Below are positions 6,245 to 13,869 of a stretch of DNA of 64,000 nucleotides, one piece after another. The first letter of the stretch is position 1. Each line of letters opens with the position of its first letter. Position numbers and translations under genes: made by a program. Origin of the DNA: Chitinophaga niabensis (lineage in GTDB: Bacteria > Bacteroidota > Bacteroidia > Chitinophagales > Chitinophagaceae); the NCBI RefSeq assembly GCF_039545795.1, contig NZ_CP154260.1:625001-689000 (forward strand), written 5' to 3'. The notes under the pieces were generated by a model. That model made no database searches, was not told the origin of the DNA, and worked only from the letters and a program-made list of their open reading frames with translations.

Positions 6245-8359
6245 ATGTCTGAACTGTTCATATACCTGATCAAAGCTAATATCGCATTGTGCCTGTTCTA
6301 CCTGGCATACAGGCTGGGACTGCGTAGACTAACGTTCTATACGCTCAACCGCTTTTTCCTTTTAACCGGCATTGTATTTTCATCCCTGTTTCCATTGGTG
6401 GATGTAAACGATTTCTTTAACCGCAATGAAAAACTGGCGCAGCAGGTGGTTACTTATGTACCGGATCTTGCAGCATGGAAACCTGCAGAGGCAGAGGTCT
6501 TTACAGTATGGACTTTCCTGGCCTGGGTGTTCTGGGCTGGTGTAGCTGTGATGTTCCTGCGTTTAGTGATACAATTGATATCCCTCTTTTTCCTGCACAG
6601 GAAAACAGGCACCGTTAATATCCAGGAGCGCCCTGTACGGGTGATGAATAAAGCCATGAACCCATTCTCCTTTTTCCGCCATATATACATTAACCCCAGC
6701 CTCCATTCACCGGAGGAATTGCAGGCTATCCTGCAGCATGAATCCATCCACGTAAAAGAGTGGCACTCCGCGGATGTATTGATGGGTGAAGTAAATAATA
6801 TCTTCTATTGGTTTAATCCCGGCGCATGGCTGATGAAAACGGCTATTAAGGAAAACCTTGAATTCCTGACAGACCGTAAAATGCTGCGCACAGGCGTGGA
6901 TAAGAAATCTTATCAATACAGCCTGGTGCAGGTGAATGCTGCTCAGTATGCAGCAGGGATTGCCAACAACTTCAATTTTTCTCACTTAAAAAACCGCATT
7001 AAAATGATGAATAAACAAAAATCATCCCGCCTGCATATCTACAGATATGCGCTATTGGGTTGCCTCACATGCGGAGTCCTTTTATCCCTAAACTTTACGA
7101 AAGCAGGTACCACTGTAATGCATAATGTAGTGAAAGAAGTGAAAGGTGTACTGATCGAAGAGCCGAAGGATACAGTTCCCGTTAAATCAGTGATCATAGA
7201 AAAAATAAAGAAGAAAAACACCAGCTCCGAGCCTGTGATCATCAGATTGGCAGAGAACGGGAAAGATTCTGTAGTGGAACGCACAGTAGTAGAAAGAGAT
7301 GCAAAAGCAGATACCGGAATTGCCAGGAAAATGTTGAAAGTGTACAACACGAAGACGGTAACAGGTTTTGCCATTTCCAGGGATACTACTGTACGCCTGC
7401 GTCTTGGCGGAAGGGACCGGTTCTCAACACCTCCTTTATTTATATTGGATGGCGAACCAATGAAACCTGCACCAGGCGAGAACGCGCTGCAGCATGTTAA
7501 TCCCAATGAGATCGAATCCATTTCTGTATTGAAAGATCAATCTGCTGCTGCCATTTATGGCCCTGCCGGAAATCATGGTGTGATCATTATCACTACCAAG
7601 AAAAAAGCAGCCCAGGTGAAAGAGATGAGGGCAGCATCAAAACCAGATCTGAATGAAGTCGTGGTAGTAGGCTATGGCACAAGGAGTCCGGATCCGGAAG
7701 GAGCACAAACGCTCAAAGGTCTTGTAGTAGTGGCGGATTCCACGCGGGTGAGCAAAGCGGGTGGAGGAAATACGGAAGAAGTAGTAGTTACCGGGTATGC
7801 AACTCCCCGTACCACAACAGGCAAAGTGGAAGAAGTAGTAGTTACCGGGTATGCAAGACCCCGTACCACAACAGGCAAAGTGGAAGAAGTAGTAGTTACC
7901 GGGTATGCAAGTCCCCGTGCCACAACAGGCAAAGTGGAAGAAGTAGTAGTGACAGGGTATGCAACTCCCCGTACCACAAGCAAAGTGGGTGGAGGAAATG
8001 TGGAAGAAGTAGTGGTTACCGGGTATGCAACTCCCCGTACCACAACAGGTAAAGTCAGCGGGCTCACGCTGAGCGCCACAAAGGGTAAAAATTACGAGAA
8101 CGATAATAACGGGGCTTCCGCAACGGTATCCCCTAATCCGGGTACTGGCATATTCAACCTGGCGTATACGCTTGCGAAAGAAGGAAAAGGATATATCGAA
8201 GTGAAGGATATGAGCGGCAGACCTGTTTACAATAAACAGATATCCGGCCCGGGGAGCTTTAATGAGAAAATAGATCTCAGCCGTTTCCCTGCCGGGGTGT
8301 ACATCCTTACGCTTTCCGCATCCGGCGTGAAAATAACTTCAAGGCTCTCTAAAACCTGA
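6245..8359 (+). CDS. BlaR1-like M56 metallopeptidase fused to a partial TonB plug, TonB-box-like repeats and a type IX sorting domain
   Basis: A 704-residue mosaic protein. The N-terminal M56 membrane peptidase (about 1-285) has hydrophobic segments near 5-22, 33-52, 85-118 and 267-285 and the zinc motif HESIH at 165-169. Residues about 395-455 match the second half of a SusC plug (ILDG...IESISVLKDQSAAAIYG...GVIIITTKK). LNEVVVVGYGT follows at 469-479, then five copies of EEVVVTGYATPRTTTGKV starting at 511, 529, 547, 565 and 587. Residues 625-704 resemble a type IX secretion type A sorting domain (NPGTGIFNL, DLSRFPAGVYILTL). No penicillin-binding sensor is seen. It lies 64 bases after the BlaI gene and probably cleaves that repressor on an envelope signal. 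How a membrane-anchored protease uses a sorting domain is unclear. Confidence 0.85.
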   Translation: MSELFIYLIKANIALCLFYLAYRLGLRRLTFYTLNRFFLLTGIVFSSLFPLVDVNDFFNRNEKLAQQVVTYVPDLAAWKPAEAEVFTVWTFLAWVFWAGVAVMFLRLVIQLISLFFLHRKTGTVNIQERPVRVMNKAMNPFSFFRHIYINPSLHSPEELQAILQHESIHVKEWHSADVLMGEVNNIFYWFNPGAWLMKTAIKENLEFLTDRKMLRTGVDKKSYQYSLVQVNAAQYAAGIANNFNFSHLKNRIKMMNKQKSSRLHIYRYALLGCLTCGVLLSLNFTKAGTTVMHNVVKEVKGVLIEEPKDTVPVKSVIIEKIKKKNTSSEPVIIRLAENGKDSVVERTVVERDAKADTGIARKMLKVYNTKTVTGFAISRDTTVRLRLGGRDRFSTPPLFILDGEPMKPAPGENALQHVNPNEIESISVLKDQSAAAIYGPAGNHGVIIITTKKKAAQVKEMRAASKPDLNEVVVVGYGTRSPDPEGAQTLKGLVVVADSTRVSKAGGGNTEEVVVTGYATPRTTTGKVEEVVVTGYARPRTTTGKVEEVVVTGYASPRATTGKVEEVVVTGYATPRTTSKVGGGNVEEVVVTGYATPRTTTGKVSGLTLSATKGKNYENDNNGASATVSPNPGTGIFNLAYTLAKEGKGYIEVKDMSGRPVYNKQISGPGSFNEKIDLSRFPAGVYILTLSASGVKITSRLSKT
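7775..8056 (+). repeat. In-frame 54-bp tandem repeat, five copies
   Basis: This array inside the M56 gene encodes five units of 18 residues; the fourth is 22 residues, with a VGGGNV insertion that also occurs just before the first unit (GGGNTEE). At DNA level units 1-3 differ by a few bases only, including synonymous and non-synonymous changes at the A-T/R/S-P position. That implies recent expansion by slippage or unequal recombination while the reading frame was kept. The open frame seen on the opposite strand across this block is a by-product of the repeat. Confidence 0.95.
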
Positions 8360-8368
8360 TAAAGTATA

Positions 8369-8422
8369 AAAATGAAAAGTAGATGGATAGCCGCTTCCCC
8401 TGCGCTATCCATTTTTCATTTT
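8369..8422. terminator. Bidirectional terminator between convergent M56 and FGE genes
   Basis: A perfect 9-bp stem ATGGATAGC (8383-8391) / GCTATCCAT (8404-8412) is extended by AAAATGAAAA on the left and TTTTTCATTTT on the right. It sits between the stop codons of the convergent genes and has T-rich flanks on both strands. Confidence 0.85.
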
Positions 8423-9467
8423 AGTAACGGAAAGTTCTTGCACAACGAAAACCAAGGTTGGATAATCCTGAACTGGGCGTAGTTTTCATCCTGGCTGATA
8501 CCCGGTAACCCCTGCAATATTCATCACTGCACATAAAAGAACCGCCGCGGATCACGCGTTTGGGAGATTGGGGGTCCATAGCGTCAAAAGGAGTATTAGG
8601 TCCCTGGGGGTTTACTGCATCCGGTTTCTCTTTCGTGTACCAGGAATTATCATACCAGTCTGCCGTCCATTCCCATACGTTGCCCGCCATGTCAAACAGC
8701 TGGTAGCCATTAGGTGCAAAGGATTTAACAGGCGCTATGTTATAGAAACCGTCTGTTTGTGTATTCTCATACGGGAAATGTCCGTTCCAGATATTGGCTT
8801 TGGCTTTCCCGGTTTGCGGTATTTCATCTCCCCAGGGGAAAGGTTTACCGGTCAGTTTGCCCCTGGCCGCCAGTTCCCATTCTGCTTCTGTAGGTAACCG
8901 TTTGCCGGCCCAGCTGGCAAATGCCTGTGCATCGTCCCAGGAAATATGTACTACAGGGTATTGGTCCTTCCCCTCAATATTACTTTCCGGCCCTTCAGGA
9001 TGTTTCCAGCTGGCGCCACGTTCAAAGCTCCACCACTGGGATACATCATTGAGGTCCACCGCTGCTTTGGTAGGTACAAACACCAGCGAGCCGGGAAGCA
9101 GCATGGCACTGTCCGGAGCCGGGGCGCCAGGCCCTGCCGCCTGCATGTATTCTTCTTTGGAAATGGGGATCTCGGCAGTGGTCACATACCCCGTTGCCTG
9201 TACAAAGGCTTTAAACTCCGCATTCGTTACTTCATGTTCATCTATCCAGAAAGAATCCACTTTTACCGGATGCAGCGGATATTCATCCGGCATGCCCGTA
9301 TCGTCATCCGCGCCCATTTTATAAGACGCGCCGGGAATGAGCACCATCGGGTTGAGCTTTTCCACTACTTCCGGTATTTTATGTTGCTCCTGTTTGGTAG
9401 TGGGGGTACTGCAGGCTGAGAGTAGAACAGCTGTAGTGATAATTGAATAGAAAGTATTCCGCTTCAT
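8421..9467 (-). CDS. Formylglycine-generating enzyme (SUMF1/EgtB superfamily) lipoprotein
   Basis: I place the start at 9467 because it gives a lipoprotein signal with lipobox LLSAC (Cys19); the frame stays open upstream but encodes nothing recognisable. The 348-residue product is an FGE-sulfatase domain (about 38-345) with LIPGASYKMG, FWIDEHEVTNAEF, WDDAQAFASWAGKRLPTEAEWE, GNVWEWTADWY and a C-terminal SNLGFRCA. The copper-binding catalytic pair of true FGEs is present as MCSDEYC (Cys313, Cys318), as in human SUMF1 MCHRSYC. It may therefore convert a sulfatase Cys/Ser to formylglycine in the periplasm, although many relatives are non-catalytic or gliding-related. No sulfatase of the usual CxPxR type is nearby. 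It diverges from the GH1 gene. Confidence 0.85.
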   Translation of the reverse strand: MKRNTFYSIITTAVLLSACSTPTTKQEQHKIPEVVEKLNPMVLIPGASYKMGADDDTGMPDEYPLHPVKVDSFWIDEHEVTNAEFKAFVQATGYVTTAEIPISKEEYMQAAGPGAPAPDSAMLLPGSLVFVPTKAAVDLNDVSQWWSFERGASWKHPEGPESNIEGKDQYPVVHISWDDAQAFASWAGKRLPTEAEWELAARGKLTGKPFPWGDEIPQTGKAKANIWNGHFPYENTQTDGFYNIAPVKSFAPNGYQLFDMAGNVWEWTADWYDNSWYTKEKPDAVNPQGPNTPFDAMDPQSPKRVIRGGSFMCSDEYCRGYRVSARMKTTPSSGLSNLGFRCARTFRY

Positions 9468-9474
9468 ACGGTTG

Positions 9475-9482
9475 CAAATGTA
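9475..9482 (-). promoter_or_regulatory. -7 promoter box of the FGE lipoprotein gene
   Basis: The minus strand reads TACATTTG, a perfect TAnnTTTG, ending 7 bases before the ATG at 9467. No convincing -33 TTTG was found at 19-21 bases. Transcription would begin almost at the start codon, giving a leaderless or near-leaderless mRNA. Confidence 0.5.
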
Positions 9483-9590
9483 CAACCCTGATTGTGAAAT
9501 TGTTAAATTGTTGGTAAAAGATGGAAATATCAAATACGAATTACATATTACAGCGAGCGTGCAATATTTATAAATTATAATCGGATCTAC

Positions 9591-10949
9591 ATGTCCATTA
9601 GTCGTGATGATTTCGGGGATGATTTCAAATGGGGAGTTGTGATCTCTGCCTTTCAGAATGAAGGAGCGCACGATGCCGATGGTAAAGGACTTTCCATCTG
9701 GGATACCTTCACCACCCGTAAAGGAAAGATCAGGGACAAAACGGATGCCCGCCATGCCTGCGATTTCTACAATCGCTACCGGGAGGATATCCTGCTGGCA
9801 AAACAAATGGGGTTTAACGTATTCCGGTTCTCGCTTGCCTGGCCGCGCATCATACCAGAGGGCACGGGAGCTGTGAACCGGGCGGGCATTGACTTCTACC
9901 ACCGGGTAATAGACTATTGCCTGGAGCTGGGTTTGGAACCTTATGTAACCCTTTATCACTGGGACCTTCCGCACGCCTTGGAACAAAAGGGGGGATGGTG
10001 CCACCGAGGTACGGTACATGCTTTTGAAAACTTTGCTACCATCTGCGCACAGGCATTTGGCCATAAAGTGAAGAACTGGATCATCCTCAACGAACCCTTT
10101 GGCTTTACGTCCCTGGGTTATATGCTGGGTGTACATGCACCCGGAAAATTCGGCCTTTCCTATTTTCTGCCCGCTGTACATCATGTGGCACTTGCCCAGG
10201 CAGAAGGAGCAAGGGTGATCAGAGCGGAAGTACCGAATGCCAGGATAGGCACCACTTATTCCTGCTCTCATATCATTCCCTATACACAGAGTGAACAGGA
10301 TGTACGTGCTGCTGCAAGAGCAGATGCATTGTTTAATCGCCTTTTTATAGAACCCGCCCTGGGTATGGGTTATCCTTCTGATGCTTTCCCGCTGCTTAAA
10401 AGGATTGAACGCCGTTACGCCCTCTGGCGTGATTGGGATAAACTGCCTTTTGATTTTGACTTTATAGGTATTCAGAACTACTTTCCTTTAGTAGTACGCT
10501 ATAATCCCTTTATGCCCTATGTGCAGGTATCTGAAGTGAAAGCCCGCTACCGCAGTGTGCCACTCACTTCCCTGGGTTGGGAGATCAGCGGAACAGGCAT
10601 GTACAATATTCTGAAACAGTTTGGTGCTTACGAAGGTGTAAAGGAACTCATGGTTACGGAAAGTGGTGCCGCTTTTGATGATAACCTGCTGGGGGGCAAT
10701 GTGGCAGATGAAAACCGCATCGCTTACTTTAAAGAATACCTGGAGGCGGTGTTGAAAGCAAAAAAAGAAGGGGTGCCCGTAACGGGTTATTTCGCCTGGA
10801 CCTTAACAGATAATTTTGAATGGGCTGAAGGATACAAAGCAAGGTTTGGCCTTGTGCATGTAGATTTTGCTACCCAGCAAAGAACAATAAAAGCTTCCGG
10901 CCACTGGTTCCGGCAATTGCTGCTGCAACCTGAAAGTGTCGGCAGATAA
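9591..10949 (+). CDS. Glycoside hydrolase family 1 beta-glycosidase
   Basis: A 452-residue GH1 retaining glycosidase with no signal peptide, so probably cytoplasmic and acting on imported oligosaccharides. The (beta/alpha)8 barrel shows the N-terminal DFKWGVVISAFQNEGA, substrate-binding FRFSLAWPRIIPEG and LYHWDLPHAL, the acid/base Glu168 in LNEPF, and the nucleophile Glu357 in VTESGAA, where the common motif is TENG. The C-terminal aglycone region FAWTLTDNFEWAEGY is present. Length is normal. Specificity (beta-glucoside, galactoside or fucoside) cannot be read from sequence. It is transcribed alone, divergently from the FGE gene. Confidence 0.94.
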   Translation: MSISRDDFGDDFKWGVVISAFQNEGAHDADGKGLSIWDTFTTRKGKIRDKTDARHACDFYNRYREDILLAKQMGFNVFRFSLAWPRIIPEGTGAVNRAGIDFYHRVIDYCLELGLEPYVTLYHWDLPHALEQKGGWCHRGTVHAFENFATICAQAFGHKVKNWIILNEPFGFTSLGYMLGVHAPGKFGLSYFLPAVHHVALAQAEGARVIRAEVPNARIGTTYSCSHIIPYTQSEQDVRAAARADALFNRLFIEPALGMGYPSDAFPLLKRIERRYALWRDWDKLPFDFDFIGIQNYFPLVVRYNPFMPYVQVSEVKARYRSVPLTSLGWEISGTGMYNILKQFGAYEGVKELMVTESGAAFDDNLLGGNVADENRIAYFKEYLEAVLKAKKEGVPVTGYFAWTLTDNFEWAEGYKARFGLVHVDFATQQRTIKASGHWFRQLLLQPESVGR

Positions 10950-10952
10950 GCG

Positions 10953-11035
10953 CCGGCGGGCAAAAGGGTCCTGGTTTTGGGGGAGAATGTATAAAGGTTT
11001 GCCGTATTTTCCAGGAGATGACTTTTACCCGCCGG
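10953..11035. terminator. Long-loop inverted repeat between convergent genes
   Basis: CCGGCGGG (10953-10960) plus AAAAG (10962-10966) is complementary to CTTTT (11022-11026) plus CCCGCCGG (11028-11035). The intervening 55 bases include no strong hairpin that I see. The location, between the stops of the convergent GH1 and outer-membrane genes, suggests a termination or mRNA-end structure. Confidence 0.5.
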
Positions 11036-11039
11036 GCCG

Positions 11040-12275
11040 TTAATATTCCCTGCGTTTGAAGAACCAGTTGTCCCGCATGGAAAGATGTAATACAAAATTG
11101 ACGTAATTCTCTTTTACCAGGCCCTGCAATGCTGTTCCGCGTTGCCCTGCTTCCACGCCTAAATAATAACGCAGGTGCCCTGTTTTACTGGGAAGGGAGC
11201 CGCCCAGGCTGAACCCCAGATCATTGATCTGCTGTCCTTTAATCTGCATATAGCCAGTATGATAATTAAAGCCTGCCTGCAGCGAAAGCCCCTCTACCCG
11301 TGAATCGAAGTAATATTTATAGAAAGAATATTCCACACCGGCCGCGTACCGCCGGGAGTTCACATATTTATAATCCTGAAGATTGGGATTAGAACCTTTC
11401 CAGTTCTGCTGGCGGTAATCTGCTACCCAGGTAATAGCCCCGTTCGTCAAAGAAAGCCCTGCACCGATCTGCTCAGGCAGCACATAATCGCTGGAGCTGC
11501 GTTTCTCTTCATACAGTACAGTGGCATCTTTGCTGTGAATAGAAAAATCGTCATCTGTTGAGAGGGTACTTTTAAAACGGTAAGTGGCTCCCAGGCCTAA
11601 TTGCCATTCCCCGATCTTGCCACTGTATTGTAAACCTGTGGTAAGATTAAAGCTGCGGTAGGCACGGCGTTGTTCAGAATAGATATCCTCATCTGATCCG
11701 CTGCTGCCAAGACTATCTGTAGTAGTGACCGGCCCGAACAGGAAAGCAGTGGACACCCCAACAGAGAAGTTCTTGCTGATCTGGAGCGCATTGGAAAGAT
11801 ACAAACGGTTAATACCGCCACTTCCTTCAACCGCATTGCGGATGCCGGTGTTGGTACCTTCAATGAACTTTGTGTTCAGCATTTTATAATCCACACGGCT
11901 GTAGGGCATCAATCCTATACCAACACCCCATATTTTGTGCGGTTTAAAACCCATGGCCACCCGTTTGAAATTAACATCGCCGGCCGGCTGGCTTTCTGTA
12001 GACGTGTTGTATTGCAAAGCCTTGGCTGCCAGGGATACTTCAAACAGGAACGTTTCCATAGGTATACGGCCATAGGAAGCAGGATTCAGTTCGTTCAGGA
12101 AACTGCCGGATGGACGAGCAATACCTGCACTGCCCATTCCAAAGCTCCGGCTGTAATCTTTCTCCTCCAGGTCGCCAATGCCAAAAGCAGAGTATAATGA
12201 ATTCACACCTTTCTGTGCCTGTACATGTTCTGCGGCCAGTAATAATAAACATCCCAGTATAATTTTTCGCATCAC
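11040..12275 (-). CDS. Outer-membrane beta-barrel protein
   Basis: A 411-residue protein with a signal peptide (GCLLLLAAEHVQA-Q) followed by alternating amphipathic strands rich in Tyr, Phe and Gly, such as VGIGLMPYSRVDY, WQLGLGATYRF and HLRYYLGVEAG. NELNPASYGRIPMETFLFEVS near residue 65 is typical of Bacteroidota FadL/PorP-like barrels. A second Met one residue in is an equally good start. It ends 5 bases after its upstream partner's stop region and is presumably co-transcribed with the DUF4270 lipoprotein. The substrate is unknown. Confidence 0.8.
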   Translation of the reverse strand: MMRKIILGCLLLLAAEHVQAQKGVNSLYSAFGIGDLEEKDYSRSFGMGSAGIARPSGSFLNELNPASYGRIPMETFLFEVSLAAKALQYNTSTESQPAGDVNFKRVAMGFKPHKIWGVGIGLMPYSRVDYKMLNTKFIEGTNTGIRNAVEGSGGINRLYLSNALQISKNFSVGVSTAFLFGPVTTTDSLGSSGSDEDIYSEQRRAYRSFNLTTGLQYSGKIGEWQLGLGATYRFKSTLSTDDDFSIHSKDATVLYEEKRSSSDYVLPEQIGAGLSLTNGAITWVADYRQQNWKGSNPNLQDYKYVNSRRYAAGVEYSFYKYYFDSRVEGLSLQAGFNYHTGYMQIKGQQINDLGFSLGGSLPSKTGHLRYYLGVEAGQRGTALQGLVKENYVNFVLHLSMRDNWFFKRREY

Positions 12276-12279
12276 GGTA

Positions 12280-13587
12280 TTATTGGTATAACAGATAATA
12301 GATCCTCAATTGTGCACGGTAGCTGGTGTTCTTTCCATCACCTATGATCAGGCGGTTGAATTGCGTCCGGTAATCCCCGGCTGTAGGTACCAGCAGTAAA
12401 CCTCTGTAGGAATATAGATCACTGGCTATTACTGCCTTGCAGTAAGCCGTAACATCATAAGTGTAATTGGTGTTTTCAGGATTGAGTTTGTCTACCACCA
12501 GGTCGCCATATTGGATGGCTGAATTGCTGTTGGGTACTGTGTCTCCCGGTGCAACCACATTTTTATAATCTGCTAGGCAGATCGTTATTTTAGGTGGCAG
12601 TGCATAATCTTTGAAAGTGCCATTCACAGGTTTAATGACCAGTTGTGCCCGCATGATCCTTCCGTAACGCCCTAGTTTCACCAGTTCCGGCAGGGAGAAG
12701 AAGTCCATGCGGATGGCAGTACCAGTAAGGCTTTGTAAAAATGCCTGCTTATCCGTATCACCGGTTAAAAGTCCGTTGGCACCACGTGGTAAAGCTGCGA
12801 GCGGAGTTCCCGTGCGGTCTTTCTTTATTCCGTTGAATTGCAGATCAGGTCTGCTCAGGAAGAAGTCGAAATACTTTTTCTCAATTTCTGTAGTGGTAAC
12901 ATGGTAATGCACACGAATGAAAAGAGAACTGTCTTTTGCCTGGAAGCCCAATGCGGCAGAATTATTACTGCCCCTGATGGCCAGTCCTTTCATGTATTCC
13001 AGGAAAAGGTCTTCCGAGGAAACCTCCTGTGCTTTTGTTTTGAGCAGGTCAAACATCTCACGGCCCTTCACATCATCCAGCCGGAACCTTACCAGTTTAC
13101 CGGAAGTAGGCAGGATCTCCAGTTGCTGATCACCAAGTGTTGCAGCTTTTACAGGGAAGGACTGATGTGCATAAAAAGCATTGAAATCATCCGGCAATTT
13201 AAGTTCCTGTGTAAGCTGATGAACCATGATGCGTTGCGGCTTTGTGGTATCGCCGTAATAATATCCCGTTGGTCTCATAATGATCTCAATGGAATCATAC
13301 ACTGCACGGTCCGGTACAGTTTTATCCATTGGTAATCCAACCCTGAAATAAGTGCCGGCATCTATCCTTCCGAAGAAAGGATCATTATATCCTCCTATCA
13401 GCGCAACGCCGGTACCGGAAGTGATAACAGAATCCATCTGCACGGTACGCATGGTGATGCTCACAGTATCCAGCAAGGTCTGTTGCAGATCACCGTCTTT
13501 AGGTACATCTTCATAACTGAAGCCGCTCTTTTCACAGGCGGAAAAGAACAACACCGCTATTACTCCAATAAATCTCGTCCTGAACAT
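12280..13587 (-). CDS. DUF4270 lipoprotein
   Basis: A 435-residue lipoprotein with lipobox FFSAC (Cys18), then the DUF4270 signature: a conserved GGYNDPFFGRIDAGTYFRVGLP near residue 70 and a C-terminal RAQLRIYYL strand. The function of DUF4270 is not known; members are large secreted lipoproteins restricted to Bacteroidota. The stop lies 4 bases before the start of the outer-membrane protein gene, so the two are an operon and may act together at the cell surface. The kelch lipoprotein gene is divergent from it, 282 bases away. Confidence 0.88.
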   Translation of the reverse strand: MFRTRFIGVIAVLFFSACEKSGFSYEDVPKDGDLQQTLLDTVSITMRTVQMDSVITSGTGVALIGGYNDPFFGRIDAGTYFRVGLPMDKTVPDRAVYDSIEIIMRPTGYYYGDTTKPQRIMVHQLTQELKLPDDFNAFYAHQSFPVKAATLGDQQLEILPTSGKLVRFRLDDVKGREMFDLLKTKAQEVSSEDLFLEYMKGLAIRGSNNSAALGFQAKDSSLFIRVHYHVTTTEIEKKYFDFFLSRPDLQFNGIKKDRTGTPLAALPRGANGLLTGDTDKQAFLQSLTGTAIRMDFFSLPELVKLGRYGRIMRAQLVIKPVNGTFKDYALPPKITICLADYKNVVAPGDTVPNSNSAIQYGDLVVDKLNPENTNYTYDVTAYCKAVIASDLYSYRGLLLVPTAGDYRTQFNRLIIGDGKNTSYRAQLRIYYLLYQ

Positions 13588-13839
13588 TAAGCAATGGTTT
13601 TAAACTAGCATAGATGCGCAATGATAATCAGGAAGCCTTGCCTGTTTTAAGGGTATTATGCCAATGACGGGTATTTATCGATGAGTAATTGCATCATGCC
13701 GTTAGTTGCCATTTTAAGGCCGTATAGGGCTGTTTTGTGCTGGTTGAGGGAAAGGGCCCATTGGCAGATAAAAATGGAATATTCGTCCGCTATTGCTCCG
13801 TATCCGTCTATTTTATATTACCTGTAACAGTTCCCCGGA

Positions 13840-13847
13840 TAATTTTG
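13840..13847 (+). promoter_or_regulatory. -7 promoter box of the kelch lipoprotein gene
   Basis: TAATTTTG is a perfect TAnnTTTG, 22 bases before the ATG at 13870. No clear TTTG lies at the -33 distance. The rest of the 282-base divergent gap (13588-13839) shows nothing further that I can name. Confidence 0.5.
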
Positions 13848-13869
13848 GCTTGATTAAAAAAATATCTGT

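Noticed and set aside
7672..8079. Open frame on the minus strand across the M56 repeat block
   Set aside because: It is the complement of the 54-bp tandem repeat, with a low-complexity VTTTSST product and no signal for expression; the plus frame is clearly the real one.
9468..10271. N-terminal extension of the FGE lipoprotein gene on the minus strand
   Set aside because: It overlaps the GH1 gene, encodes no known sequence, and would destroy the lipoprotein signal that begins at 9467.
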